From assembly GCF_018736145.1 (NCBI RefSeq), contig NZ_CP059997.1, positions 9,237,501-9,301,500 on the forward strand: a stretch of 64,000 nt of DNA. The letters run 5' to 3'. This stretch comes from Amycolatopsis sp. CA-230715. Lineage in GTDB: Bacteria; Actinomycetota; Actinomycetes; Mycobacteriales; Pseudonocardiaceae. The notes below the pieces were generated by a model. That model worked only from the letters and a program-made list of their open reading frames with translations, had not been told where the DNA came from and did no database searches. A program made the translations under genes and the position numbers. Below are positions 8,267-16,096 of the stretch, piece after piece; positions within the stretch are counted from its first letter, which is position 1, and every line of letters starts with the position of its first letter.

Positions 8267-9058
8267 GTGCCCTACGCCACGGCGCCGGACGGCGTTTCCC
8301 TGCGCTACGAGGTCCACGGCGATGGCGCCGACGTGCTGGTGCTGCTCGCCGGGCAGGCCAACAGCAGGCACTGGTGGGACGGTGTCCGCGAAGACTTCGA
8401 CGAGGTGTTCCGCACCATCGTCTTCGATTATCGGGGTACCGGGGAAAGCGAGAAGCCGCGCACCGATTCCTATAGCACGCCCGGATTCGCCGAGGACGTC
8501 GTCGCGATCCTCGACCACGCCGAGGTCGAGGCGGCGCACGTCTACGGGACGTCGATGGGTGGGCGGGTCGCGCAGTGGCTCGCCGCGGACCATCCGGACC
8601 GGGTGCGGCGGCTGGTGCTCGGCTGCACCTCGCCCGGTGAGCCGCACGGCGTCGAGCGGAGCGCGGAGGTGAAACGCGCGCTGGGGCAACGAGATGCGGC
8701 CGCGGCGCGGCGCACGCTGCTCGAGCTGATGTACTCACCGGAGTGGCTCGCGGCCAACCCCGGGCCGTACCACACGGTCGGGGATCCGGCGATGACGCCG
8801 TTCGCGCGCGGGCGGCACCTGCTGGCGAGCGCGCGGCACAACGGGTGGGAGGCGCTCCCCCGCATCGCCGCGCCGACGCTCGTCGTGCACGGCGCCGACG
8901 ACGTGTTCAACCCGGCCGAGAACGCTTCCCTGCTGGCCGGTCGGATCCCCGGTGCGCGCCTGCACCTGATTCCCGGTGCCCGGCATGCCTACTTCGAGGA
9001 GTTCCGCACGGTCGCGAGCCCGCTCGTGCTGGATTTCCTTCAGGCGAACGGTTCCTGA
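8267..9058 (+). CDS. alpha/beta-hydrolase
   Basis: This 263-aa soluble protein starts at the GTG at 8267. The nucleophile elbow is GTSMGG (Ser96), the acid is probably the Asp in VHGADDVFNP (near 211), and the His is in GARHAYFEEF (near 242). The oxyanion region is LLAGQANSRHWW. The fold and size match the esterase/epoxide-hydrolase/BpoC-like group common in actinomycetes. There is no signal peptide. It is divergent from the GT39 gene across a 190-base gap in which I see no other gene. The substrate is unknown. Confidence 0.85.
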   Translation: MPYATAPDGVSLRYEVHGDGADVLVLLAGQANSRHWWDGVREDFDEVFRTIVFDYRGTGESEKPRTDSYSTPGFAEDVVAILDHAEVEAAHVYGTSMGGRVAQWLAADHPDRVRRLVLGCTSPGEPHGVERSAEVKRALGQRDAAAARRTLLELMYSPEWLAANPGPYHTVGDPAMTPFARGRHLLASARHNGWEALPRIAAPTLVVHGADDVFNPAENASLLAGRIPGARLHLIPGARHAYFEEFRTVASPLVLDFLQANGS

Positions 9059-9063
9059 CGCGT

Positions 9064-9816
9064 TCATCCGTGCAGTGCGAGGTACGGGGCGGCGGCGAGC
9101 AGGCTGGTGATGAGCGCGTACTTGAGTGCGCGGGTCGGTAGTGCGCGGGCGATGCGCCAGCCGATGAGCACGCCGGCGAGTTCGGGGATCCCGACGAGTG
9201 CGGCGAGCGGCCAGTCGATGGCCCCGGTCGAGAGGTAGCCGAGCGTGCCGACGCTCGCGATGACGACGGACTCGACCTGCGCGGCGGCGAGCGCGGAGAG
9301 CACGGGCGTGCCGAGTGCGATCAGGACGGGCACGCTGAGCATCGGGCCGCCGACGCCGACGAGCCCGCTGAGCGCGGCGACGACGAATCCGACCGCGGCC
9401 ACGACTGAGCGGCGGGGATGGCGATCCGTTGTGGTGGACCGCTTTTCGCGGTACCACACGAGTGCGGCGACCGCGGTGACGAACACCGCGAGCACGATCC
9501 CGAACGTCCGCGTCGAAACGGCGCTGTTCGCCAGGACGCCGAGCGGGGTGCCGACGACGGCCGTCGCGGCGAGTGTCGCAGCGGTGCGGCGGGTTTCCGG
9601 GTCCCGGAGGTGGCCGGACCTGGTGTAGGCGGCGGTGGCGAGCGCGCCGGTGGCGATGTGGGTGACGATCGCGGTGCCCGCGACCTGTGCCGGCGGGAGC
9701 GCGGTGAGGGCGAACAGGCCGATGGTGGCGAGGACGCCGCCGGGGCCGATGGCGGTGATGCCGATTCCGGCGAGCAGGCCGAACAGCGCCAGCCCGGCGA
9801 GGGTGAGCGGGGTCAT
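9064..9816 (-). CDS. TSUP-family (TauE/SafE-like) permease
   Basis: This 250-aa membrane protein has about eight helices and the family's internal repeat. The first half contains GITAIGPGGVLATIGLFALT and the second GLVGVGGPMLSVPVLIALG. The family exports or imports small sulfur-containing anions or carboxylates (sulfite, sulfoacetate and others). AAAGGAA precedes the ATG. The gene lies 41 bases after the GntR gene on the same strand, so the pair is probably one operon in which the regulator controls the transporter. Confidence 0.85.
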   Translation of the reverse strand: MTPLTLAGLALFGLLAGIGITAIGPGGVLATIGLFALTALPPAQVAGTAIVTHIATGALATAAYTRSGHLRDPETRRTAATLAATAVVGTPLGVLANSAVSTRTFGIVLAVFVTAVAALVWYREKRSTTTDRHPRRSVVAAVGFVVAALSGLVGVGGPMLSVPVLIALGTPVLSALAAAQVESVVIASVGTLGYLSTGAIDWPLAALVGIPELAGVLIGWRIARALPTRALKYALITSLLAAAPYLALHG

Positions 9817-9857
9817 CGGATGTTTTCCTTTGGCGACAAGGGGTTCTCCGGTCGGGG

Positions 9858-10607
9858 TCAGGCGCGGCCGCGCTGCAGGGTGGCGCGCAGGACGAGCCGG
9901 TCGGCGCGGATGTGGATGGTCTCGGCGTCCACGGGGCGGCCGTCGGCGAGCCTGGTCAGCCGGTCGATCGCGAACACGGCGGCGCCGTCGGGGATGTCCA
10001 GTAGCGCGGCGGTGTCCGGGTCGGCGGTGACCGCGTGCACCGCGATTTCGGCGTGGCCGAGGCGGTGCCCGGTGATCTCTTCGAGCACGGCGAACACGTC
10101 GCGGTTGGTCAGGTCGTGCGCCAGCAGCGGGCCGCCGATGTCGATCGGCAGGTAGGTGGTGTCGAGCGAAAGCGGTTCGCCGTCGAGCCGCCGCAGCCGT
10201 TCGAGGTGCACCGCGCCCGCTCCTCGCGGCAGTGCGAGGCGTTCGGCGACGGCGCTGGGCGGGTCGGCGACGACGTGGGCCGCGCGTACCTCGTTGGTCA
10301 CGGTGCCGTGCCCGGTGAGGGTTTCGGCGAGGCCAGCCAGCCGGTCGAGTCCGTGGCCGTACTTCGGGCGCACCACGGTGGTGCCGACGCCTTGCCGCCG
10401 GGTGATCAGTCCTTCGGTGCGCAGCAGCCCGAGTGCTTCCCGGACCGCGTTGCGGGTGGCGTCGAGCTGTGCGGCGAGCGCGCGTTCGTCGGGCAGCACG
10501 CCGTCCGGGAAGCCGTCGGCGCTGATCTGCTGGCGCAGCACGTCCGCGATCCGGCGGGCGCGTTCGGCCCTTGGGCTGGAGGAGGTGGCCCGTTCGAGGT
10601 CGCTCAT
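9858..10607 (-). CDS. GntR-family (HutC subfamily) regulator
   Basis: This 249-aa protein is read from the ATG at 10607 (a GTG six codons upstream is the alternative). Residues about 15-75 form the GntR winged helix (RRIADVLRQQI, LPDERALAAQLDATRNAVREALGLL, EGLITRRQGVGTTV). Residues about 95-245 form the UTRA ligand-binding domain of the HutC type (LALPRGAGAVHLERLRRLDGEPLSLDTTYLP, DNRDVFAVLEE-like). Such proteins sense small organic acids or sugars. It most likely controls itself and the TSUP permease, probably through the direct repeat just upstream. Confidence 0.88.
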   Translation of the reverse strand: MSDLERATSSSPRAERARRIADVLRQQISADGFPDGVLPDERALAAQLDATRNAVREALGLLRTEGLITRRQGVGTTVVRPKYGHGLDRLAGLAETLTGHGTVTNEVRAAHVVADPPSAVAERLALPRGAGAVHLERLRRLDGEPLSLDTTYLPIDIGGPLLAHDLTNRDVFAVLEEITGHRLGHAEIAVHAVTADPDTAALLDIPDGAAVFAIDRLTRLADGRPVDAETIHIRADRLVLRATLQRGRA

Positions 10608-10631
10608 GAGGGCCAGAGGTACCACGCCCGC

Positions 10632-10651
10632 GTTACGCCAGAGTTACGCCA
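10632..10651 (-). repeat. two tandem 9-bp direct repeats upstream of the GntR gene
   Basis: On the minus strand TGGCGTAAC occurs twice, separated by two bases (11-bp period, one helical turn), ending 25 bases upstream of the ATG. Position and spacing suit an operator for the HutC-type regulator, although that subfamily more often uses palindromes. Confidence 0.4.
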
Positions 10652-10726
10652 CCCTTGTTGACCTGCGCGAACGCGTGACCTTCGGGTTCTCTCGCCGGTG
10701 CGGGCGGTCCGCCACCCCCGGCGGGG

Positions 10727-13504
10727 TCAGCCGGGGAACTCGCCGGTCAGCGCGGCGGCGGCGAGCTCGACCCTGGAGTGGTAGCCGATCCTGGAGAACA
10801 GGCGGGTGAGCTGACCCTCGACGCTCTTCTCGCTGGTTCCCAGCGTCGAGGCGACCTCGCGGTTGCTGAGGCCTTCCGCCACCAGGATCGCCAGCAGCCG
10901 CTCGTTCTCCAGGGTGGTGATCGCGCGGCCCGGCACCGGGACACCGCGTTCGCGCATGCGTGCCCGCAACCGGGCGCGCCAGAGCAGGGCGTCGACCTCG
11001 CCGAACAGTTCGTAGGCGCGGGGAAGCAGCTGTTTCGGGCGGACTCCCGCCATCGCCGCGCGCATGAACACGTTGCCGTTCTCGTGCGGCATCCCGTCGC
11101 GTTCTTCGGCCAGTGCCACGGCTTCCTCGGCCGCGCCGAGGTCGCCCAGTACGTGCGCGCGTGCCAGCAGTGACGCGAGGCGGGCGCGGTCGGTGCGCAG
11201 CGAGTCTGCCAGTCCCCTGCCGCGTTCGACCGCGCGCAACGCGGCCTCCCGGTTGCCGAGATCGTGTTCGGCGGCGGCGAGTTCGGCCCACATCTGCTCG
11301 GTGCCGAGCACGAAACCGCTGTCGTCGGCCGAACGGAGTGCGCTGCGCAGCAGTGCGGTCGCCCCCATCCGGTCGCCGCGCACGCGCAGGGTCATCGCTT
11401 CGGCGTGGTCGATCAGGTGGGCCAGGTGCCGGTGGGCGGACCTGGCGGAGGCGGCCATCTCGGCGGCCCTGCCCAGCCAGCCCTGGCCGCCGAGGATCCG
11501 GATCGCGCCGTGCAGCATCTTGACCGGTGCGAGCGGACGTGCGGAGGTCACGCCGTCGACGATGCTGCGGCGCGCGACCTCCATCGCGTCACGCCATTCG
11601 CCGCGCAGCCACTTCGTCAGGAACCGGTCCGGGCCGGGCAGGCTGTCCTCCGGGGTACCGGTCGATTCGAGCAGGCGCATCGCGGTGCCGAGCTCCCCCA
11701 GCATGAGGAGCATGTTGGCCTCGTAGCGGATCTGCTCGAACCGGTGCTGGGGCAGGTGCCTCGCCCGCCACCGCCCCGGGTCGTCGAGCATCCGGCGGAG
11801 CTGGCGGAGATCGCCGAGCATGACCCCGGCTCCGCCGAGGAACATTTCGCCGAAGTCGGCGGTGACCGCGGTGCCGCGGCGCCAGATGTCCGCAGTGGCG
11901 AGGAGGTGGTCCCGTCCCTCGCGCCAGCGGGCCACCAGCATGAGCGCGAAGGCCTTGTTGACCGTCGCGACCGCGGGCCCGCCGGGCAGCGGAGCGGCGC
12001 GCCCGTCCGCGATCTCGCGCAACGCGCGCTGGTCGCCCTCGGCGCACAGCCCGGTCAGGTAGACGATCGCCATTTCTTGGAGCTGTTCCGGCGAAAGGTG
12101 TGCGGCGTGCTCGGTGAGCACGGTCAACGTGCTGGCGGCGGCGCCGGGCCGTTCGTGGACGGCCCTCGCCGCGCTCACCGCCATCAGGCTGTGCGCTTTC
12201 ATCGCGGGATCGCGGACGCGGCGGGCCGCCGCGTCGAGCCAGCGTTCGGCGAGCCCGCCGTCGGTGAACAGCATCGCGCCGCCCCTGGCGAGCAGTTCGC
12301 CGGACGAGCGGTCCGGGTCGACGAGCGAGCCCGCGTCGGCGAGCCAGTCGGGCAGCGCGACGTCGGCGAGGTCGCCGTCGATGTGCCCAGTGCCGTCCCA
12401 CACCGCTTCGACGGCGAGCGCCGCGAGGTTTCTCCTGCGGTACGGGGGAAGTCCGGCTTCGAGCGCGGCACGGAGGAGGGGAAGGCGGAACCGCAGCCGA
12501 GTCCGGCCGCGGACGAGCACGCGCGCGTCGACGAGGTGGCGCAGCGTGGTCTGGACCTCTTCCTCGTCGAGGCCGAGCGCGGTGGCGCCCAGCCGCGGCG
12601 CCAGCTCCCCCAGCGGGGCGAGCACGGCGGTGGCACCCGCGACGGCGATCCCGTGTGGTCCCGCGTCTCGGACCGGTCCCAGCAGCGGGTGGCTCTCGGG
12701 CAGTGCCAGCGGTTCCCGCCACGGCAGCAGGTAGGCGGTGCGGTCGACGACCCTGATCCGCCCCGCGGCCCGGTAGCCGGTGACCGCGGCGGTGAGCGCG
12801 GCCGGGTTTCCCCTGCTTTCCGCCCGCAGCGTCCGGACCAGGTCCGCGTCGGGCCGTGCCCGGAGGACGTCCCGGAGTACCTCCGCGCACTGCGGCCCGG
12901 TCAGCGGCCGCAGGAGTACGCGCCGGGCGAGGCCGTCCGCGGTGAGCCCGGAGAACAGGCCCGCGGCCGGTTCGGGAGCGGAGCCCGCCCAGCGCGCGGC
13001 CGCGACGACGGTGCAGGCGCCGGTGCCGAAGAACGTCGCGAGCTGCCCGAATACGCGCGCGGTGGCGGGATCGAGCCAGTGCGCGTCGTCGATCAGCACC
13101 ACCGGCGCCTGGTGCCGGACGACGGCGAACACGGCGGTGGCGAGTTCGGCGGCGGTGGCGGGTGATTCGCCCGGTGCGGCTTCGGACAGCTTGGCCACGA
13201 GCCTGCGCACCGGCCAGCGGGCGACCGCGGGACCGTCCTCCAGCGCGCCGAACCGGGTCAGCACGCGGAAAAGCACCGCGTAGGGCAGGGTGCGGTCCGC
13301 GCGGGTGCAGGTGATCGGCACCGCGGTGGTGCCGTCGGCGGTCAGCTCCGCCTCCACCGCGCGCAGGAGCGAGGTGTGCCCCGCGCCGGCGTCCCCGGTC
13401 ACGACCGTCAGCGGGGACGCGGCGTTCCTGGCGCCTTCGGACAGCTCCGTGACGAGATCGTCCCGTCCGATCATCCGCCACGGCGCCGTGTTCACGGCCG
13501 CCAT
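10727..13504 (-). CDS. LAL-type LuxR transcriptional regulator
   Basis: This 925-aa protein has an N-terminal AAA-like ATPase (about 12-300) with a P-loop at GDAGAGHTS, where the usual Lys is His, and a good Walker B (VVLIDDAHWLDP). A long TPR-like helical region follows. A C-terminal LuxR HTH (about 865-915) contains LAILVAEGLSNREVASTLGTSEKSVEGQLTRLFSRIG. LAL proteins are cluster-situated activators of polyketide and peptide clusters. The altered P-loop suggests ATP binding may be weak or regulatory. The gene is divergent from a second LAL gene, with a palindrome in between. It is the left edge of the regulatory island. Confidence 0.88.
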   Translation of the reverse strand: MAAVNTAPWRMIGRDDLVTELSEGARNAASPLTVVTGDAGAGHTSLLRAVEAELTADGTTAVPITCTRADRTLPYAVLFRVLTRFGALEDGPAVARWPVRRLVAKLSEAAPGESPATAAELATAVFAVVRHQAPVVLIDDAHWLDPATARVFGQLATFFGTGACTVVAAARWAGSAPEPAAGLFSGLTADGLARRVLLRPLTGPQCAEVLRDVLRARPDADLVRTLRAESRGNPAALTAAVTGYRAAGRIRVVDRTAYLLPWREPLALPESHPLLGPVRDAGPHGIAVAGATAVLAPLGELAPRLGATALGLDEEEVQTTLRHLVDARVLVRGRTRLRFRLPLLRAALEAGLPPYRRRNLAALAVEAVWDGTGHIDGDLADVALPDWLADAGSLVDPDRSSGELLARGGAMLFTDGGLAERWLDAAARRVRDPAMKAHSLMAVSAARAVHERPGAAASTLTVLTEHAAHLSPEQLQEMAIVYLTGLCAEGDQRALREIADGRAAPLPGGPAVATVNKAFALMLVARWREGRDHLLATADIWRRGTAVTADFGEMFLGGAGVMLGDLRQLRRMLDDPGRWRARHLPQHRFEQIRYEANMLLMLGELGTAMRLLESTGTPEDSLPGPDRFLTKWLRGEWRDAMEVARRSIVDGVTSARPLAPVKMLHGAIRILGGQGWLGRAAEMAASARSAHRHLAHLIDHAEAMTLRVRGDRMGATALLRSALRSADDSGFVLGTEQMWAELAAAEHDLGNREAALRAVERGRGLADSLRTDRARLASLLARAHVLGDLGAAEEAVALAEERDGMPHENGNVFMRAAMAGVRPKQLLPRAYELFGEVDALLWRARLRARMRERGVPVPGRAITTLENERLLAILVAEGLSNREVASTLGTSEKSVEGQLTRLFSRIGYHSRVELAAAALTGEFPG

Positions 13505-13510
13505 TCTGCC

Positions 13511-13529
13511 GTAAGGGAATATTCCTTAC
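13511..13529. promoter_or_regulatory. near-palindrome in the divergent LAL-LAL promoter region
   Basis: GTAAG and CTTAC flank a perfect GGAATATTCC core (13516-13525). The whole element is symmetrical apart from one extra G. It is 7 bases upstream of the leftward LAL start and about 90 bases from the rightward one, and is much more AT-rich than its surroundings. It is probably a regulator or promoter site for one or both genes. Confidence 0.5.
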
Positions 13530-13618
13530 GAGCACCGTCGATCCGGTGGTTTTTCGCCTACGATGACGGTCTGGGCGGTCGCGGTCACCGGGTGTGAAAG
13601 GCGGCGGGAAACGGGGCG

Positions 13619-16093
13619 ATGCGGACGGCGGAGGTGCGGGCGGTCGGCCGCTCGGAAGCGCTGGCCACGCTGGACGAGGCGATGCGGGAGCGTGGCGCGC
13701 TGTGGCTGGTGCGCGGTGACCGCGGCGCGGGGCGGAGCACCCTGCTGCGCGCGCTCATCGCGCGGTGGCGGCACCGCAAGCGCGTGGTGCTTCCGCTGTG
13801 GTTGCCGGGAATGGGCACCCGGCAGGTGATGGCCGCGGTGCTGGACACGGTCGTCGCGCACCTGGAGCGGCATGGCGGTTCGTTCGACCTGGTCGCCGCG
13901 GTCACCGGGGTGCGCGAGCGGGTCGCGGGCGACAGCGGGCTGCTGCACTCGATCCACGACGTGGCTGGCGTGCTCGCCCGGCTCGACCAGGACGAGCCGG
14001 TGGTGCTCGTCGTCGACGATCTGCGGGACGACGCCGCGTCCGAGCACGGGGCCGGATTGCTGGCGCTCGTCGAAGCGCTCCGCGCGGCGGGCGTGGCCAC
14101 GCTGCTCGCCTCGCACGGGTCCGGGCAGCTCGACGTGATCGCGGACGGCGTGCTCGATCTGCTGCCGATGACCGACGACGAAGTGGACGAGCTGCTCTAC
14201 GAGTGGCGCGGGAACCCGCTGCGCAAGACACCCGACCCGGCGCTCACCGACGCGCTGCGCCGTGCACTCGGCCCGCTGTGGGGAAATCCCGGCACCATTG
14301 TGTCCACTTTGGATGGACTGAACCTGGACGGGAGGATCACCGCCGTCGACGACCACCTGTGCCTGCGGCACGCCGATCGGCCCATCCCGTTGCCCCGTGA
14401 CCACGAACTGGTGCGGGCCGTCCGGGAGCACGGGCGCACCGGTGAGCGGCTCGCGCGTGTGCTCGCCGAGGCGGACGCCCCGGTGGTGGACGATCTGCCC
14501 GCGCTGGCCGCCGCGGCGGAATCGGACCTGCCGCGGGCGGGGCTGGCGCTCGACGGGTTCGTCCGCAACGGCGTCGTCGAGGTGACCGGGGACGGCGCGG
14601 TGGTGCTCGCCGTTCCCGCGCTCGCCGCCAGGCTGCGCCCGGCCCGACTTGCCGGTGGCGGGCCGCCGGACGCGCGGACGGCGGTGCGCGAGCGGTTCGC
14701 CACCGGCGATCTCGCCGGGCTCGCCGACGATCTGCGCGAGCTCGGGCGGTCGGCGGACGCCCTCGACCGGTCCGCCAGGGGCGCGGTCGCGATCTGCTGG
14801 CTCGCCGCGCTCAAGCACGAGCACCGGCTGCACGAAATCCGTGCCACGTCGGCACTTCTGGACTCGCTCGCGCCGGTCGGCCGGGTCCTCCAGATCGCGG
14901 TGCTGCGATCCGACACCGTGCTGGCCGCACACGCGATGACGGCGCTGGCCGATCGCGCCGACCCGGAAACCGCGCTCGGCGGGAAGCTGCTGCTCGGCCT
15001 GCTCTCGACCGATTTCCGGGCGCTGGCCGCCGCGTGGTCGCACTGGTGCGGTGCGCGCGAGCCGGTGCCCGACGGGCTGGCGGGAACGCTCGCGGAGGCG
15101 GTGGCGCTGCACGATCACGCGACCGTGGCGGACACCGTGCTCGGTACGGCCGTCCCCACCGGGGCTTCCGCGCTCTACCGGCGCCTGCTCGCCGCCTACT
15201 CCGCGGGTGAGTGGGACGACCTGCTGTCGATGGCCCGCCGCGTGGAAGCCGATCGCACGCGGCCGTCGAGGACGCCGGTCGAACAGCTGGCGCGCGTGTT
15301 CGCGGCCGAGGTGTGCGGGCAGCGCGGCGAGATCGCCCGCGCGACGGCGTGGTTGTCGGGTGTGTCGCCGCGGACGTCGTCGGGGCACATCGCGAGCTGG
15401 GTGCGCTGCGGGATCCGGCACAGCGCGCGCGAGTTCACCGGCGCGGTCCGGGACGGGTGGCGCGACTACCAGCGCGCCCGCGAACTCGGCATGGTCGCCG
15501 GAGCCGACCGGTTGCTGGGCCGCCTGATCGACTACGCGCTCCGCAACGACGACCGGCCGACGGCGGAGCGGGCGCTCGACGAGCTGGACGCGCTGCACGA
15601 CGCGGTGGGCACGGTGTCCACTTTGGAATCGCTGCTGGTGCTGGGCGGGCTCGTGCGCGGAGACCCCGCCGACGTCGAACTCGGTCTGCGGCTGGTTCGC
15701 AGGCGGCCTAACCAGTTCAGGGCCGCGCGGGCCTGCCTGGCGATGGCGCAGGTCAGTTCGGACCCGCGTCCGTGGCTGCTGGAGGCGCACCGGCTCGCCA
15801 AGGACCTCGGCACCCTGTCCGGGCACGAAATGGTCGTGGAGTACATGCGGGCACAGGGGCTCGCGGTGCCGCGGCCGCGGCGGGCGAAGAACGGCTTCTC
15901 CCCCGTCGAACTCCGCATCGTCGACCTGGTCAGCGCCGGGCTGACCAACCGCAGGATCGCCGCCACGATGCGGATCAGCGAGAAGACCGTCGAAAGCCAC
16001 CTCACGAGGCTGTTCGACCGCACCGGCTGCCGGTCGCGGGTCGAACTGGCGGCGGCCCGCCTGCAGGGCCTCGTCCCCGGCCCTGCCGAGTGA
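13619..16093 (+). CDS. LAL-type LuxR transcriptional regulator (short form)
   Basis: This is an 824-aa protein. The P-loop GDRGAGRST (about 33-41) has Arg for the conserved Lys, and the Walker B-like strand is VVLVVDDLRDDA. The middle is helical without recognisable catalytic motifs. The C-terminal HTH (about 770-820) reads IVDLVSAGLTNRRIAATMRISEKTVESHLTRLFDRTG, a convincing LuxR DNA-binding domain. It resembles the neighbouring 925-aa protein in build but is shorter and more diverged. Divergence around a shared palindrome suggests cross-regulation. It ends three bases from the end of the convergent three-gene LAL operon. Confidence 0.85.
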   Translation: MRTAEVRAVGRSEALATLDEAMRERGALWLVRGDRGAGRSTLLRALIARWRHRKRVVLPLWLPGMGTRQVMAAVLDTVVAHLERHGGSFDLVAAVTGVRERVAGDSGLLHSIHDVAGVLARLDQDEPVVLVVDDLRDDAASEHGAGLLALVEALRAAGVATLLASHGSGQLDVIADGVLDLLPMTDDEVDELLYEWRGNPLRKTPDPALTDALRRALGPLWGNPGTIVSTLDGLNLDGRITAVDDHLCLRHADRPIPLPRDHELVRAVREHGRTGERLARVLAEADAPVVDDLPALAAAAESDLPRAGLALDGFVRNGVVEVTGDGAVVLAVPALAARLRPARLAGGGPPDARTAVRERFATGDLAGLADDLRELGRSADALDRSARGAVAICWLAALKHEHRLHEIRATSALLDSLAPVGRVLQIAVLRSDTVLAAHAMTALADRADPETALGGKLLLGLLSTDFRALAAAWSHWCGAREPVPDGLAGTLAEAVALHDHATVADTVLGTAVPTGASALYRRLLAAYSAGEWDDLLSMARRVEADRTRPSRTPVEQLARVFAAEVCGQRGEIARATAWLSGVSPRTSSGHIASWVRCGIRHSAREFTGAVRDGWRDYQRARELGMVAGADRLLGRLIDYALRNDDRPTAERALDELDALHDAVGTVSTLESLLVLGGLVRGDPADVELGLRLVRRRPNQFRAARACLAMAQVSSDPRPWLLEAHRLAKDLGTLSGHEMVVEYMRAQGLAVPRPRRAKNGFSPVELRIVDLVSAGLTNRRIAATMRISEKTVESHLTRLFDRTGCRSRVELAAARLQGLVPGPAE

Positions 16094-16096
16094 GCC

